64,000 bases of DNA from assembly GCF_900177295.1 (NCBI RefSeq), contig NZ_FWZX01000027.1, forward strand, positions 33,765 through 97,764. Reading direction: 5' to 3'. The notes beneath the pieces are model-generated. The model saw only the letters and a list, made by a program, of their open reading frames with translations, searched no databases and was not told the origin of the DNA. Numbering within the stretch: position 1 is the stretch's first letter; each line of letters starts with the position of its first letter. Shown here piece after piece: positions 30,458 to 38,951 of the stretch. This DNA is from Tistlia consotensis USBA 355 (lineage in GTDB: Bacteria; Pseudomonadota; Alphaproteobacteria; Kiloniellales; DSM-21159). The position numbers were made by a program, and so were the translations under genes.

Positions 30458-32890
30458 TTAATTTTTCTTCGCCGACATCGCGTCCACGATCTGCGTCAGG
30501 CTGTCGCTCTGGCTGCTGAGCGTGGCCAGCAGCTGCTCCATCCGGGTGAAGCGGTCGAGCATCGTCTGGCGCTGATAGTCCAGCCGATTGGTCATGAAGT
30601 CGACGCGGTCCTGATAGCGCTGGTCCTGCTCGGTCAGGGTGTTGATCTCGGCGTCGACGATACCGGTGTTGGACGCCAGCATGTCGCCGAGCTTGTAGAA
30701 CATCGAGGTGCCCAGGCCGACGGTGAAGTTGACCTGCACGCCGGAGAGATTGCTGTCGCCGGTGTAGATCATGCGCAGGCCTTGGGCGCCGGACTGGTCG
30801 GTGACCGTCACGATGCGTCCGGAGGTCGTGGCCGTGCCGTCGGCGCTGCCGTCGGCGTTGCCGTCGACGTTGGCGGTGCCGGCCATCGTGCTCTGGCTGG
30901 TCAGATTGAGCGCGGAGACCAGGTCGCCGGTGTCGCCCGAGATCGAGACCGGATCGCTGCCGCTCGCCGAGATGTCGATGTAGTAGGCGCCGGCGGTGCC
31001 GCCGATCGTCGCCGAGATGCCGGGAATGCCGGCCAGGTTGATGCGCCCGACGATGTCGTCGAGGCCGTCGACGCTGACGTCGTAGCTGATCGCGGTGCCG
31101 TTGAGGGTGAACTGGCCCGAGGTCGTCGCGCCGACGCTGTTGGTGCCGTCGTTCAGCAGCGCGGTCTGGTCGACGACCGTGCCCGAGCGCTCCTTCGACG
31201 AGCCGACCGAGCCGATGTTCAGGGTGTAGCCCGAGGCGCTGTAGGCCGCCTTGCCGTCGAAGCCGAGCAGCTGGACCCGCGGATCCGAGCTGGAGAAGTC
31301 GAAGGCGAACAGGCGTCGCACGTCGTCGGCATTGTTGAGCAGCGCCTCGTCGAGCTTGGACTCGTCGACGCTCAGGGTGTCGTTGTTGGTCGGATCGGTC
31401 AGGCTGTTGTTGTCGACGAAGTCGACGCCGATCTGGGCGAGCACCGAGAACTGCGCGTTGACGCCGGTCGCGCCGTTGCCGAGCAGGCTGGACATCGTCG
31501 TCTCGACGTTGGCCACCACCGGATCGCGGAACAGCGGGCCGGCGTTGGCCGCCTTCTCGTTGGTGTTCGGATCCGTCAGGTTCTGCTGGTTGATGAACTG
31601 CTTGAGCGCGTTGTACGCATCGACGAAGCCGGTGACCGCGGTCTTCACCTGGCTCAGGTCTGGCTCGACGGCGATGTTGATGTTGGTGCCGACCTCGGCC
31701 TGGTAGAGGCTCAGCGTGATGCCGGTGAACAGGTCGTTGATGGTGTTGCTGTCGCGCTCGATGATCAGGTCGGAGTGCGCGAGCGACAGGCCGCTGACCA
31801 GGTTGTTGCTGTCGTTCTTGACCGAGATCGAGGCACCGCCGTCACCGGAGATCTGCAGCTTCACCTGGCTGCCGTCGGTCACCACCTGGGCGGTGACGCC
31901 GGAGACGGCGCTGATCTTGCCGGCCAGCGTGGTCAGGGTGTCGGTCGAATCGTAGCTGACCGAGCCGAGCAGTGCGCCGCTGCCGTCGTAGAGGTCGAAG
32001 GTGTTGCCCGTGCCGGTCACGCCGTAGGTCGACAGCGGGTCGGAGGCGCTGGCGACCAGCGCCGACTCGTACTGCGAGGGGTCCTTCAGGCCGTCGGCCT
32101 TGAGCTGCGCCTTCTGCGCCGCCTGCAGCTCGTTCGTGAAGGTCGCGCCGCCGTCGTCGGAGATGCCGAGCGCGGACAGCACCGAGCCGGTCTCGTTGTT
32201 GATCGTGATGTTCTGGCCGGTCTTCGCTGCGGTCAGCACCAGCACGTACTGGTTGGTGCCGGCCGAGACGATGCTGGCCGAGACGCCGGTCGCATTGGTG
32301 CCGGTGTTGGCGTTGTTGATGCGGTCGCGCAGGTCGCCGAGCGTGTCGCTGCTGCTGACCGTGATCGTCGTGCCGTTGATGTCGAAGGAGCCGGCGATGC
32401 TGCCGGCCGCGCCGCCGACGGCGGTGCCGAGGTCGCTGGTCGTCGAGTTGAAGGTCGCCGAGCCCAGCTTCTCGGCCTTGGCGATCTGCAGCACCTGGAC
32501 GTCGTGGCTGCTCGCCTCGGCGGCGTTGGTCGTGGTCACGCCGAGCAGGCTGGCGGCCGAGGTCGCCGTGCCGCCGTCGCTGCGGCTGCTCGTGGCGTAG
32601 GCCGACTTGGCGCTGAAGATGTTGTTGGCGTTGCCGAGCGAGATCTGGCCGTAGAGCGTCGAGAGCGACGTCTTCACGCCCTGCATCAGGCTGCTCAGCT
32701 GGTTGAGCGCGTCGATCTTGGTCTTGTTGTCGGTGATGTTGGCCGTGATCCGGTCGATCGGGACCTGCTTGGCCTGGATCGTGGCGTCGATGATCGCGTT
32801 GAAGTCGATGCCCGAGCTGACACCGGAGTAGCGCACCCGCCCGTTCGCGTCGGTAACCAGCGAGCCGTTGATCAGGCTGGTGGAGGACAT
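30458..32890 (-). CDS. fliD: Filament cap protein FliD (HAP2)
   Basis: 810 residues, longer than the usual 450-700, with Ser/Thr/Gly/Asp-rich middle domains. The N-terminus (GVSSGIDFNAIIDATIQAKQ, DRITANITDNKTKIDALNQL) and C-terminus (YQDRVDFMTNRLDYQRQTML, DRFTRMEQLLATLSSQSDSL) form the conserved coiled-coil ends. The cap directs flagellin insertion at the filament tip. It sits 4 nt after flaG. Confidence 0.94.
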   Translation of the reverse strand: MSSTSLINGSLVTDANGRVRYSGVSSGIDFNAIIDATIQAKQVPIDRITANITDNKTKIDALNQLSSLMQGVKTSLSTLYGQISLGNANNIFSAKSAYATSSRSDGGTATSAASLLGVTTTNAAEASSHDVQVLQIAKAEKLGSATFNSTTSDLGTAVGGAAGSIAGSFDINGTTITVSSSDTLGDLRDRINNANTGTNATGVSASIVSAGTNQYVLVLTAAKTGQNITINNETGSVLSALGISDDGGATFTNELQAAQKAQLKADGLKDPSQYESALVASASDPLSTYGVTGTGNTFDLYDGSGALLGSVSYDSTDTLTTLAGKISAVSGVTAQVVTDGSQVKLQISGDGGASISVKNDSNNLVSGLSLAHSDLIIERDSNTINDLFTGITLSLYQAEVGTNINIAVEPDLSQVKTAVTGFVDAYNALKQFINQQNLTDPNTNEKAANAGPLFRDPVVANVETTMSSLLGNGATGVNAQFSVLAQIGVDFVDNNSLTDPTNNDTLSVDESKLDEALLNNADDVRRLFAFDFSSSDPRVQLLGFDGKAAYSASGYTLNIGSVGSSKERSGTVVDQTALLNDGTNSVGATTSGQFTLNGTAISYDVSVDGLDDIVGRINLAGIPGISATIGGTAGAYYIDISASGSDPVSISGDTGDLVSALNLTSQSTMAGTANVDGNADGSADGTATTSGRIVTVTDQSGAQGLRMIYTGDSNLSGVQVNFTVGLGTSMFYKLGDMLASNTGIVDAEINTLTEQDQRYQDRVDFMTNRLDYQRQTMLDRFTRMEQLLATLSSQSDSLTQIVDAMSAKKN

Positions 32891-32894
32891 GGCG

Positions 32895-33245
32895 CTACAC
32901 CTTCATGTCGAATTTGCGGGCGAGCAGCTCACGCAGATCGCGGGCGCTGCGCAGGATGTTCTCGGCCGGAAACTGGTTGAGGACGTCGCCGGTGTCCGGG
33001 TCCAGCACGGTCACGACCGTGCGCTGGCTCGACTTGTCGTAGTTGAGCTCGACGCGCACCTGGGTGAAGGCGACCTCGTCGACGGCGGCGTCGCTGCCGA
33101 GCAGCTGGTCCATCGACTTGACGGCGAAGCCGTGGCCGACGGCCGCGCGCGCGGCTCCCTGCGCCGGCCCGGCGGCGGGCAGGTGGTAGGCGCCGCGCTG
33201 GGCGGCGGCCGTATGGCTCGGCGTCAGGATGGAAGTGGTATCCAT
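32895..33245 (-). CDS. flaG: FlaG family protein
   Basis: 116 residues. The C-terminal ~60 form the FlaG fold: RVELNYDKSSQRTVVTVLDP then TGDVLNQFPAENILRSARDL. The N-terminus is variable. FlaG proteins influence filament length or structure. It is first in the flaG-fliD-fliS operon, behind a sigma-54 element. Confidence 0.88.
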   Translation of the reverse strand: MDTTSILTPSHTAAAQRGAYHLPAAGPAQGAARAAVGHGFAVKSMDQLLGSDAAVDEVAFTQVRVELNYDKSSQRTVVTVLDPDTGDVLNQFPAENILRSARDLRELLARKFDMKV

Positions 33246-33342
33246 CGCTCTGTCTCGCCTCTAATCCATCCCCGTCTCGTCTCGCGCATCGGCGCCCGAT
33301 CGGCCGGTGGGCCGGGGCGCCGCATTGCCTGTCGAATTGTGA

Positions 33343-33358
33343 AGCAAGATGCGGGCCA
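33343..33358 (-). promoter_or_regulatory. sigma-54 -24/-12 element of flaG-fliD-fliS
   Basis: The minus strand reads TGGCCCGCATCTTGCT, one mismatch from consensus, ~97 nt upstream of the flaG ATG. No exact CGGCA-N5-TGCCG palindrome was found at the usual distance; only a weak CCGGAAAGGGTCCGG lies nearby at 33373. Confidence 0.65.
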
Positions 33359-33385
33359 AGTGCGAGGCCGCGCCGGAAAGGGTCC

Positions 33386-33409
33386 GGGGAGGGCGCGCAC
33401 GCCCTCCCC
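33386..33409 (-). terminator. Terminator after flagellin 2
   Basis: A 10-bp stem GGGGAGGGCG with a 4-nt loop, then CCCTTTCC on the minus strand, 14 nt after the stop codon. Confidence 0.65.
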
Positions 33410-33423
33410 GGGAAGCTCAGCGG

Positions 33424-34584
33424 TTACTGGAACAGCTTCATCAGGCTCTGCGGCATCTGGTTGGCCTGCGCCAGCATCGAGACGCCGGCCTGCACCAGGA
33501 TCTGCTGCGAGGTGAACTTCGACATCTCGGAAGCGACGTCGAGGTCCATCAGGGCCGAACGCGCCGCCTCGGAGTTTTCCGTCGCCGTCGCGATGTTCGC
33601 CGCGGCGAACTCGAGCCGGTTCTGGTTGGCACCGAGGGCGGCCCGGTTCTGGGCCAGCGTGTCGATCGCGGTGGTCACCAGGGAGATCGCGCTGTCGGCG
33701 TTGGCCGCCGTGTCGATCGTCGCGGTGTTGAGGCCGGAGGCGAGAGCGCCGGTATCCGACTTCGAGAGGTTGATCGAGATGCTGTCCTGGCTGTCGGTAC
33801 CCGTGCCGACCTTGAAGCTGAGCGTCAAGGTGTTCGAGGTGCCGCCGCTGGTCAGGAACTTGTTGTTCGCCGTGATGTCGGAGGTGTCGTCGAACTGCGA
33901 GTTCAGCTGGATCGTCAGGCCGGCGCCCTGGATCGTGACGTCCTTGAAGGTGCCCGCCGACGGCGCGCTGACGCCCGCCTCGGAGGTGTAGGAGATGCCG
34001 GTGACGTCGTTGGTGACCGTGAACTGGTCGGTCGTCGAGTTGTAGGCGACGGTGACCGAGTCCGTGGCCGAGAAGGCACCCGGATCGCCGGTGAAGACGA
34101 TCTGCTCGATGCCGTCGTTCTGGCCGATGTTGGCGCCCAGGGTGCCGGCGGAGAAGGTGTTCGAGCCGTCGAGCAGCTGGGTGCCGTTGAAGTCGGTGTC
34201 CTGGGCGATACGGTCGATTTCACCGCGCAGCGAGGTGAACTCTTCGTTCAGCATGCCACGCTCGGTGTCCGACAGCTGGCCCGAGCTCGACTGCACGGCC
34301 AAGGTCTTCATCCGGGTCAGGATGTCGTCGATGCCGCTCATCGCACCGTCGGCGATCTGCAGCATCGAGACGGCCTGGCCGGCGTTGACCGAAGCCTGGT
34401 TCAGGGAGCTGACCTCGGCCTTCAGGCGCGAGCCGATGGCCAGAGCCGCGGCGTCGTCCTTGGCAGACAGCACGCGGCTGCCGGCCGACAACTTGGCGAC
34501 GGAATTGCTCGCCATGGAGTCGGACTGCGCCAGGTGGCGATGAGCGACGTTCGCGGCGAAGTTGGAAACAACGGAAAGAGCCAT
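33424..34584 (-). CDS. fliC: Flagellin (copy 2)
   Basis: 386 residues, the same length as copy 1, with almost the same ends (SVAKLSAGSRVLSAKDDAAA; LVQAGVSMLAQANQMPQSLM KLFQ). It starts MALSVVSNF with TAGGAG upstream. Differences are scattered, mainly around residues 195-300. It is bounded by its own sigma-54 promoter and terminator, so it is monocistronic, unlike copy 1, which may read through into fliS2. Confidence 0.97.
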   Translation of the reverse strand: MALSVVSNFAANVAHRHLAQSDSMASNSVAKLSAGSRVLSAKDDAAALAIGSRLKAEVSSLNQASVNAGQAVSMLQIADGAMSGIDDILTRMKTLAVQSSSGQLSDTERGMLNEEFTSLRGEIDRIAQDTDFNGTQLLDGSNTFSAGTLGANIGQNDGIEQIVFTGDPGAFSATDSVTVAYNSTTDQFTVTNDVTGISYTSEAGVSAPSAGTFKDVTIQGAGLTIQLNSQFDDTSDITANNKFLTSGGTSNTLTLSFKVGTGTDSQDSISINLSKSDTGALASGLNTATIDTAANADSAISLVTTAIDTLAQNRAALGANQNRLEFAAANIATATENSEAARSALMDLDVASEMSKFTSQQILVQAGVSMLAQANQMPQSLMKLFQ

Positions 34585-34666
34585 GACTTGAGTCTCCTAC
34601 TTGGATGGTTGGCACTTCTGCCGGCGTCCTGCCGGCGTGCCGCCTTCCTGGCGGCGCTAAAACAGA

Positions 34667-34682
34667 TGCAACGGCCGTGCCA
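34667..34682 (-). promoter_or_regulatory. sigma-54 -24/-12 element of flagellin 2
   Basis: The minus strand reads TGGCACGGCCGTTGCA, a perfect consensus match, giving a leader of about 70 nt. The 340-nt gap 34585-34924 also contains three ftr-like palindromes, a TTTTTGCCGGG half-site at 34783 and the hairpin after fliW. Confidence 0.85.
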
Positions 34683-34684
34683 GA

Positions 34685-34703
34685 CCCGGCAGTCCTTGCC
34701 GGG
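34685..34703. promoter_or_regulatory. Putative FlbD (ftr-like) palindrome abutting the promoter
   Basis: CCCGGCAGTCCTTGCCGGG is a perfect 19-bp palindrome (14 paired bases, 5-nt centre) only 2 nt upstream of the -24 element of flagellin 2. That is too close for normal enhancer action, so it may repress or fine-tune. Confidence 0.5.
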
Positions 34704-34757
34704 CAAGGATTTCCGCCATTCTCCGCGAAGGACCGGGAGCGATGGTCGATATCGACG

Positions 34758-34774
34758 CGGCAGAATTTGCCGGG
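34758..34774. promoter_or_regulatory. Putative FlbD (ftr-like) palindrome
   Basis: CGGCAGAATTTGCCGGG contains an exact CGGCA-N5-TGCCG, 75 nt upstream of the -24 element of flagellin 2. Confidence 0.55.
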
Positions 34775-34807
34775 TGAGGGGGCTTTTTGCCGGGTCCGAC
34801 TTGCCGG

Positions 34808-34825
34808 CCGGCAGTTTTTGCCGGG
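34808..34825. promoter_or_regulatory. Putative FlbD (ftr-like) palindrome
   Basis: CCGGCAGTTTTTGCCGGG is an exact match with extended arms, 125 nt upstream of the -24 element of flagellin 2 and 50 nt from the previous copy (about five helical turns). Confidence 0.55.
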
Positions 34826-34863
34826 TGCGGATCCGGGGGGGCGGACACGGCCCGAAACGCCAC

Positions 34864-34894
34864 GGGGCCGGCTTCCGCGACGGAAGCCGGCCCC
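34864..34894 (-). terminator. Hairpin after fliW
   Basis: A perfect 14-bp stem (GGGGCCGGCTTCCG) with a 3-nt loop, 30 nt past the fliW stop. There is no T-tract, so it may be a weak terminator or a 3' stabiliser. Confidence 0.55.
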
Positions 34895-34924
34895 GCGATG
34901 CCCGCAAGGCGTGAGGAGGAAAGG

Positions 34925-35407
34925 TCAGCCCGCGAGGCTGTGCCGGATCGGGTAGTCGGGGTTCTGCAGCACGATCTGGCGGCCGAGATGGCGCTCCAGA
35001 TCGAGCACCAGCGGCGCCCGCAGGTTGGCGGTCATCTCCAGGCCGTCAGGACCCGGGCGCAGCGTGACCATCAGCAGGAAGGTCGCCCGGGGAAAGGCGA
35101 CGCCGGCGCCGCGGCAGGCGGCCTCCAGGTCGGCCTTGGCGACCAGGCCGGAGTCGGGCTCCAGCGGCGTCACGATGAACGACAGCTCGGGCCGCTCCAG
35201 CGACTGCAGCAGCTTGTAGGCGGCCAGCTCCGGCTGCGGCAGGTTGCCGAGGCCGAAGCTCTGGCGCCCGGCGAAGCCGAGCAGACCGTGGGGGAAGACC
35301 AGGGTGCTGCTGTCGTCGAAGGCGTAGACGCCGAAGCGCGTCTCGACGACCGTCTCGGCGATTGTCGGCATGGCCGTCTCGGCGAGCAGGGCTTGGGTTG
35401 CGGGCAT
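34925..35407 (-). CDS. fliW: Flagellar assembly factor FliW
   Basis: 160 residues. The family pattern is clear from residue ~20: TRFGVYAFDDSSTLVFPHGL LGFAGRQSFGL, then LERPELSFIVTPLEP and NLRAPLVLDLERHLGRQIVL QNPDYPIRH. FliW binds free flagellin or CsrA; when flagellin is exported, FliW traps CsrA and relieves flagellin mRNA repression. It ends the flgI-J-N-K-L operon and csrA is at 56441-56725. ATG 35407 has an AAGGA site; ATG 35371 is an alternative start. Confidence 0.93.
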   Translation of the reverse strand: MPATQALLAETAMPTIAETVVETRFGVYAFDDSSTLVFPHGLLGFAGRQSFGLGNLPQPELAAYKLLQSLERPELSFIVTPLEPDSGLVAKADLEAACRGAGVAFPRATFLLMVTLRPGPDGLEMTANLRAPLVLDLERHLGRQIVLQNPDYPIRHSLAG

Positions 35408-35420
35408 CGCGCTGTTCCTT

Positions 35421-36338
35421 CTACTTCAGGAAATTCACGAGGGAAATCTGGCTGAGCTTGGCGGTGACCGAGTAGGACGCCTCGAGCATCACCTGGTCGG
35501 CGGAGAACTGCGTCATCGCCGAGGCGACGTCGACGTTCTCGATGTCGCCGATCGATTGTTCCGTGTAGCTCATCAGGTCGTTGTGGCGTGTCTTTGCGGA
35601 GTCCAAGGCATTCTGGTCGGCGCCGACCCGGGAGCGGACGTCGGGCAGCTGGTCGATCGCGTCGTTGACCGCTTGCAAGGCCTGTTCCAGTTGCGTCTTG
35701 TCGCCGTTCGCCGTCTTGGTCAGGTAGAGCGCCCGGCCCAGCGCCTCGAAGCCCGACTCGTTGGCGGTGATGCCGTAGGTCACCGTCTGGTCCTCGTCGA
35801 CCCGGACCGATTGCTGCAGGTCGTCGCCGGCGTAGTAGCCGCTGTTCGCCGTCGTCGGGTCCGTCGGGTCGTAGCCGGCGGCCGTCGGATCGAAGCTGCC
35901 CAGGTCGACGGGCTTGGTGTCGGTCTTGCCGCCGGCGAAGAGGTAGCGGCCGTCCTCCTGGACGTTGAGCAGGCCGGCGAACTGGTCGAGCATGGCCTGG
36001 CCGTTGTCGGCCAGCGCCAGGTCGCTCGCGTTGTCGCCGCTGGTCGCGTTGACCAGCAGGGTCTTGAGGCTGCTGGCGATGTCCTGGAGCTGCGAGATGC
36101 TGGTCTCCATCGTCGTCAGCCGCGAGCCGATCATGTCGATCTGCTTCAGGAAGTTCTCCGAGCGCATGTGCGAGCTCTCGAGCGAGACCAGCCGCCGGCT
36201 CTGGTCGGCCAGGCCGGCGTAGTCCTGGCTCTGCTTGCCGCTGGAGATCTGGATCGTCGTGTCCTGCATCCGCGTCTGGGTGCGGTTCGCATTGAACAGC
36301 TGGTGCTCGTGCAGGGCGAAGGTCGAGGTGCGGATCAT
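35421..36338 (-). CDS. flgL: Hook-filament junction protein FlgL
   Basis: 305 residues. The N-terminal flagellin-like helix (NRTQTRMQDTTIQISSGKQS) and C-terminal helix (DVASAMTQFSADQVMLEASY SVTAKLSQISLVNFL) are present with GRYLFAGGKTDTKPVDL in the middle. It links FlgK to flagellin. It is 12 nt after flgK. Confidence 0.94.
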   Translation of the reverse strand: MIRTSTFALHEHQLFNANRTQTRMQDTTIQISSGKQSQDYAGLADQSRRLVSLESSHMRSENFLKQIDMIGSRLTTMETSISQLQDIASSLKTLLVNATSGDNASDLALADNGQAMLDQFAGLLNVQEDGRYLFAGGKTDTKPVDLGSFDPTAAGYDPTDPTTANSGYYAGDDLQQSVRVDEDQTVTYGITANESGFEALGRALYLTKTANGDKTQLEQALQAVNDAIDQLPDVRSRVGADQNALDSAKTRHNDLMSYTEQSIGDIENVDVASAMTQFSADQVMLEASYSVTAKLSQISLVNFLK

Positions 36339-36350
36339 CGCGGCGACCCC

Positions 36351-38141
36351 TTAACGGATCAGGTTGCTGAGGGCGTCGAACATCGCCTGGGCCGTGGTGA
36401 TGACCTTGGCCGATGCCGCGTAGGCGTTCTGGAAGACGACGAGGTTGGACATCTCCTCGTCGATGTTGACGCCGGACAGGGACTTCTGCTGCTGGTCGAG
36501 CTGCTGCTGCAGGGTCGACTGGTAGTCGTAGTCGGCGCTGTTGTTGGCGCTGACGCGCGCCGACTCGGCGACGATCTCGGCGCCGTAGCCGCTCAGCGTC
36601 GCGCCGGTCGCCGCGATGCCGCCGGCGGCGGCGAAGGTCACCGTCTTGTCGAAGCGCTGGCCGAGCGCCAGGGCGATGCGGTTGTCGGCGAAGGCGACGC
36701 CGGTGTCGCCGGCGACCGGCGCGGTGGCCGCGTCCGTGAGCTGGCCGCGCGACAGCAGCGAGGGGTCGCTGGCGAGGTCGCTGCGGACCTGCAGCAGCTG
36801 CGAGATGCCGGTGATCGCGTCGCCCTCGACGTTGCCCGGCGTCTGGAAGAAGTCGTTGAGGCCGAAGTAGTTCGAGAAGCCGTTGATCGTGTTGGTGCCG
36901 TCGGTCACGGTCTGCGTGCCGAGGTCGACGATGGCGATGCCGTTCGGCGAGCTGTCGGCCGAGATCGCCAGCGGCCCGCCGGCGGCGGTCGTCGCGGTCG
37001 CGCTGCCGGCCAGGTTGGTGTTGATCGCGTTGCGCACCTGGTCGACCGTGTAGGTGCCGGCCGGCAGGTCGTAGGAGCTGACGACCACGCCGCTGTCGTC
37101 GAGCACGGCGATGCGCGTCGCGCTGGTCAGCGTCACCGAGTCCGTCGAGGGCGTGGCGAAGCTGCGGCTGCCGGTCAGGCTGCTCGCGGGCGGCAGGCCG
37201 GTGCCCTGGTTGTGGATCTCGTTGAGCTGGTCGCGCAGCTGCTCGGTCAGGCGGTCGAGCTCGCTCTGCATGTCCGGCAGCGTCGAGTCGCGCAGGTCGA
37301 CCAGCCCGGCGATGGTGCCGCCGGTGATCGAGCCGGTGATGTCGGTGCCGTTGATCTGGATGCCGTCGATGCCGGCGCCGAGGCTCATCGCCGGCGACAT
37401 CGCGGTGACCGCGGTGTGGGTCAGCGTCGCCGCGGTGCTGTCGGCGAGCAGCACGCCGCTCTTGGTGTAGACGCTGAGGCTGCCGTCGCTGCGCACGAAG
37501 GAGGTGACGTCCATCTGCTGGGTCAGGGTCGACAGCGCCTTGTCGCGCTCGTCTTCCAGGTCGCCGGTCGGGATGTCCTGCGCGGCGTTCGACTTGATCT
37601 TGGCGTTGAGATCCGCGATCCGCTTGAGCTGGGTGTTGACCGTGTCGACCGCGTCGCTGATCTGGCGGTCGGCGTCGCGCCTGAGGTCCTGCAGGCTGCT
37701 CGACATGTCGCCGATCTGGCTGACCAGGTTCTGCGCCGCGTTGATCGTCTGGCTGCGCACCGTGGCGCTCTCCGGCGTCGCGCCGAGCGAGTCGACCTGC
37801 TCTGCGAGCGCTGAGATCGTGTGGCCGACCGTGCTCTCGTCGCCGGGCGAGCCGTACAGGTTCTGCACGCTGGTCAGGAACATCTCCTTGACCTCGAGCG
37901 CCTGCAGCTTGGTCGTGGCCTCGCGGGCGTCCGCCTGGACCCGGCTGTCGACCGTGCGCACCACGCCCGACAGCTCGACGCCGGCACCGACGCCCGCCAG
38001 GGTGCGCGCGTTGGTCTGGACGACCTTGCGCGTGTAGCCGTCGGTGTTCGCGTTCGAGACGTTGTTCGAGATGACGCTCAGCGCGCCCTGCGTCGTACGC
38101 AGTCCTGACAGCGCGGTGTTGAGGGCGAGGGTGAGGCTCAT
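36351..38141 (-). CDS. flgK: Hook-associated protein FlgK
   Basis: 596 residues. N-terminal: LNTALSGLRTTQGALSVISN NVSNANTDGYTRKVV. Long coiled-coil 45-200 (LVSQIGDMSSSLQDLRRDAD). C-terminal: GVNIDEEMSNLVVFQNAYAA SAKVITTAQAMFDALSNLI. It is the first hook-filament junction layer. Confidence 0.96.
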   Translation of the reverse strand: MSLTLALNTALSGLRTTQGALSVISNNVSNANTDGYTRKVVQTNARTLAGVGAGVELSGVVRTVDSRVQADAREATTKLQALEVKEMFLTSVQNLYGSPGDESTVGHTISALAEQVDSLGATPESATVRSQTINAAQNLVSQIGDMSSSLQDLRRDADRQISDAVDTVNTQLKRIADLNAKIKSNAAQDIPTGDLEDERDKALSTLTQQMDVTSFVRSDGSLSVYTKSGVLLADSTAATLTHTAVTAMSPAMSLGAGIDGIQINGTDITGSITGGTIAGLVDLRDSTLPDMQSELDRLTEQLRDQLNEIHNQGTGLPPASSLTGSRSFATPSTDSVTLTSATRIAVLDDSGVVVSSYDLPAGTYTVDQVRNAINTNLAGSATATTAAGGPLAISADSSPNGIAIVDLGTQTVTDGTNTINGFSNYFGLNDFFQTPGNVEGDAITGISQLLQVRSDLASDPSLLSRGQLTDAATAPVAGDTGVAFADNRIALALGQRFDKTVTFAAAGGIAATGATLSGYGAEIVAESARVSANNSADYDYQSTLQQQLDQQQKSLSGVNIDEEMSNLVVFQNAYAASAKVITTAQAMFDALSNLIR

Positions 38142-38172
38142 GGCTGGGTCCCGGGCTGGGGCGTTCGGTCGG

Positions 38173-38619
38173 TCAGAGTCGCTGGTCCAGGGTCACCGAG
38201 ACGGCGCGTCGCTGGGTCGGCACGGCCGCCGCGCGCACGGCGCTGTCCGGGCCGTAGGTGCCCGGCCCGCGCTGCTGCTTCTCGACCTCGGCGACGATGT
38301 GCTTGAGCAGGCGGTTCGTGGCCTCCTTGGTGGCGCGCAGGGCCCGCTCGTTGGCGGCCAGGACCCGGTGGAAACGCTCGGTGACGTCGCGCAGTTCGGC
38401 GCGCACCGCCGGGGTGATCGCGCTCGCCGCGGCCGGATCGCTCTCCAGTGCCTTGATCGCCGACTCGTAGGCGGCGGCCAGCACGATCTTGTCGTGCTGC
38501 AGGCTCTGCATCTCGCTGGGCTTCATGGCGCGCAGCATCACGATCTCGCGCTCCAGCACCTCGATGAGGCGGCTGGTGATCTTCAGCAGGTCGGCGACCT
38601 GGGCACTGTCACTGGTCAT
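38173..38619 (-). CDS. flgN: FlgN-like export chaperone
   Basis: 148 residues, mostly two long helices (LKITSRLIEVLEREIVMLRA; LAANERALRATKEATNRLLK), with a basic C-terminal tail. The helical-hairpin pattern and its location directly before flgK fit FlgN, the chaperone for FlgK/FlgL. Its start overlaps flgJ by 4 nt (ATGA). The family is poorly conserved, so the call rests partly on synteny. Confidence 0.75.
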   Translation of the reverse strand: MTSDSAQVADLLKITSRLIEVLEREIVMLRAMKPSEMQSLQHDKIVLAAAYESAIKALESDPAAASAITPAVRAELRDVTERFHRVLAANERALRATKEATNRLLKHIVAEVEKQQRGPGTYGPDSAVRAAAVPTQRRAVSVTLDQRL

Positions 38620-38951
38620 TTCTTGGCCTCCTGAAGCTTGAGCATTTCCTGGGCGATCTCGTCGGCCAGGCCGATGCCGCCCGCCTGGGCGATCGACTTG
38701 CCGTATTCCTGGATCAGCATGCCGCGATAGGTGTCTTCCGCCTGGCCGCCGCCGAACATGCCGTCCGTCTTGATGCCTTCGAACATCGGCTTCAGCATCT
38801 CGGACAGGAACATTCCCTCGAAGTCGCGGGCGGTCTTCTCGATCTGGGTCTTGCTGGCGTGCGCCGGCAGCTTGACGGCGGCGCCGACGGAGCTCGCGTC
38901 GGCGCGGTTCTGCGCGGCCTGGAGCTGGGCGGAGATCAGGCTGTTGTCCAT
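38616..38951 (-). CDS. flgJ: Rod-binding protein FlgJ (without muramidase domain)
   Basis: 111 residues, corresponding only to the rod-binding N-terminal domain of enterobacterial FlgJ: TARDFEGMFLSEMLKPMFEG and GGQAEDTYRGMLIQEYGKSI. No glucosaminidase domain follows, as is usual in alphaproteobacteria, so a separate peptidoglycan hydrolase must open the wall. Its ATG overlaps the flgI stop (TGATG). Confidence 0.9.
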   Translation of the reverse strand: MDNSLISAQLQAAQNRADASSVGAAVKLPAHASKTQIEKTARDFEGMFLSEMLKPMFEGIKTDGMFGGGQAEDTYRGMLIQEYGKSIAQAGGIGLADEIAQEMLKLQEAKK

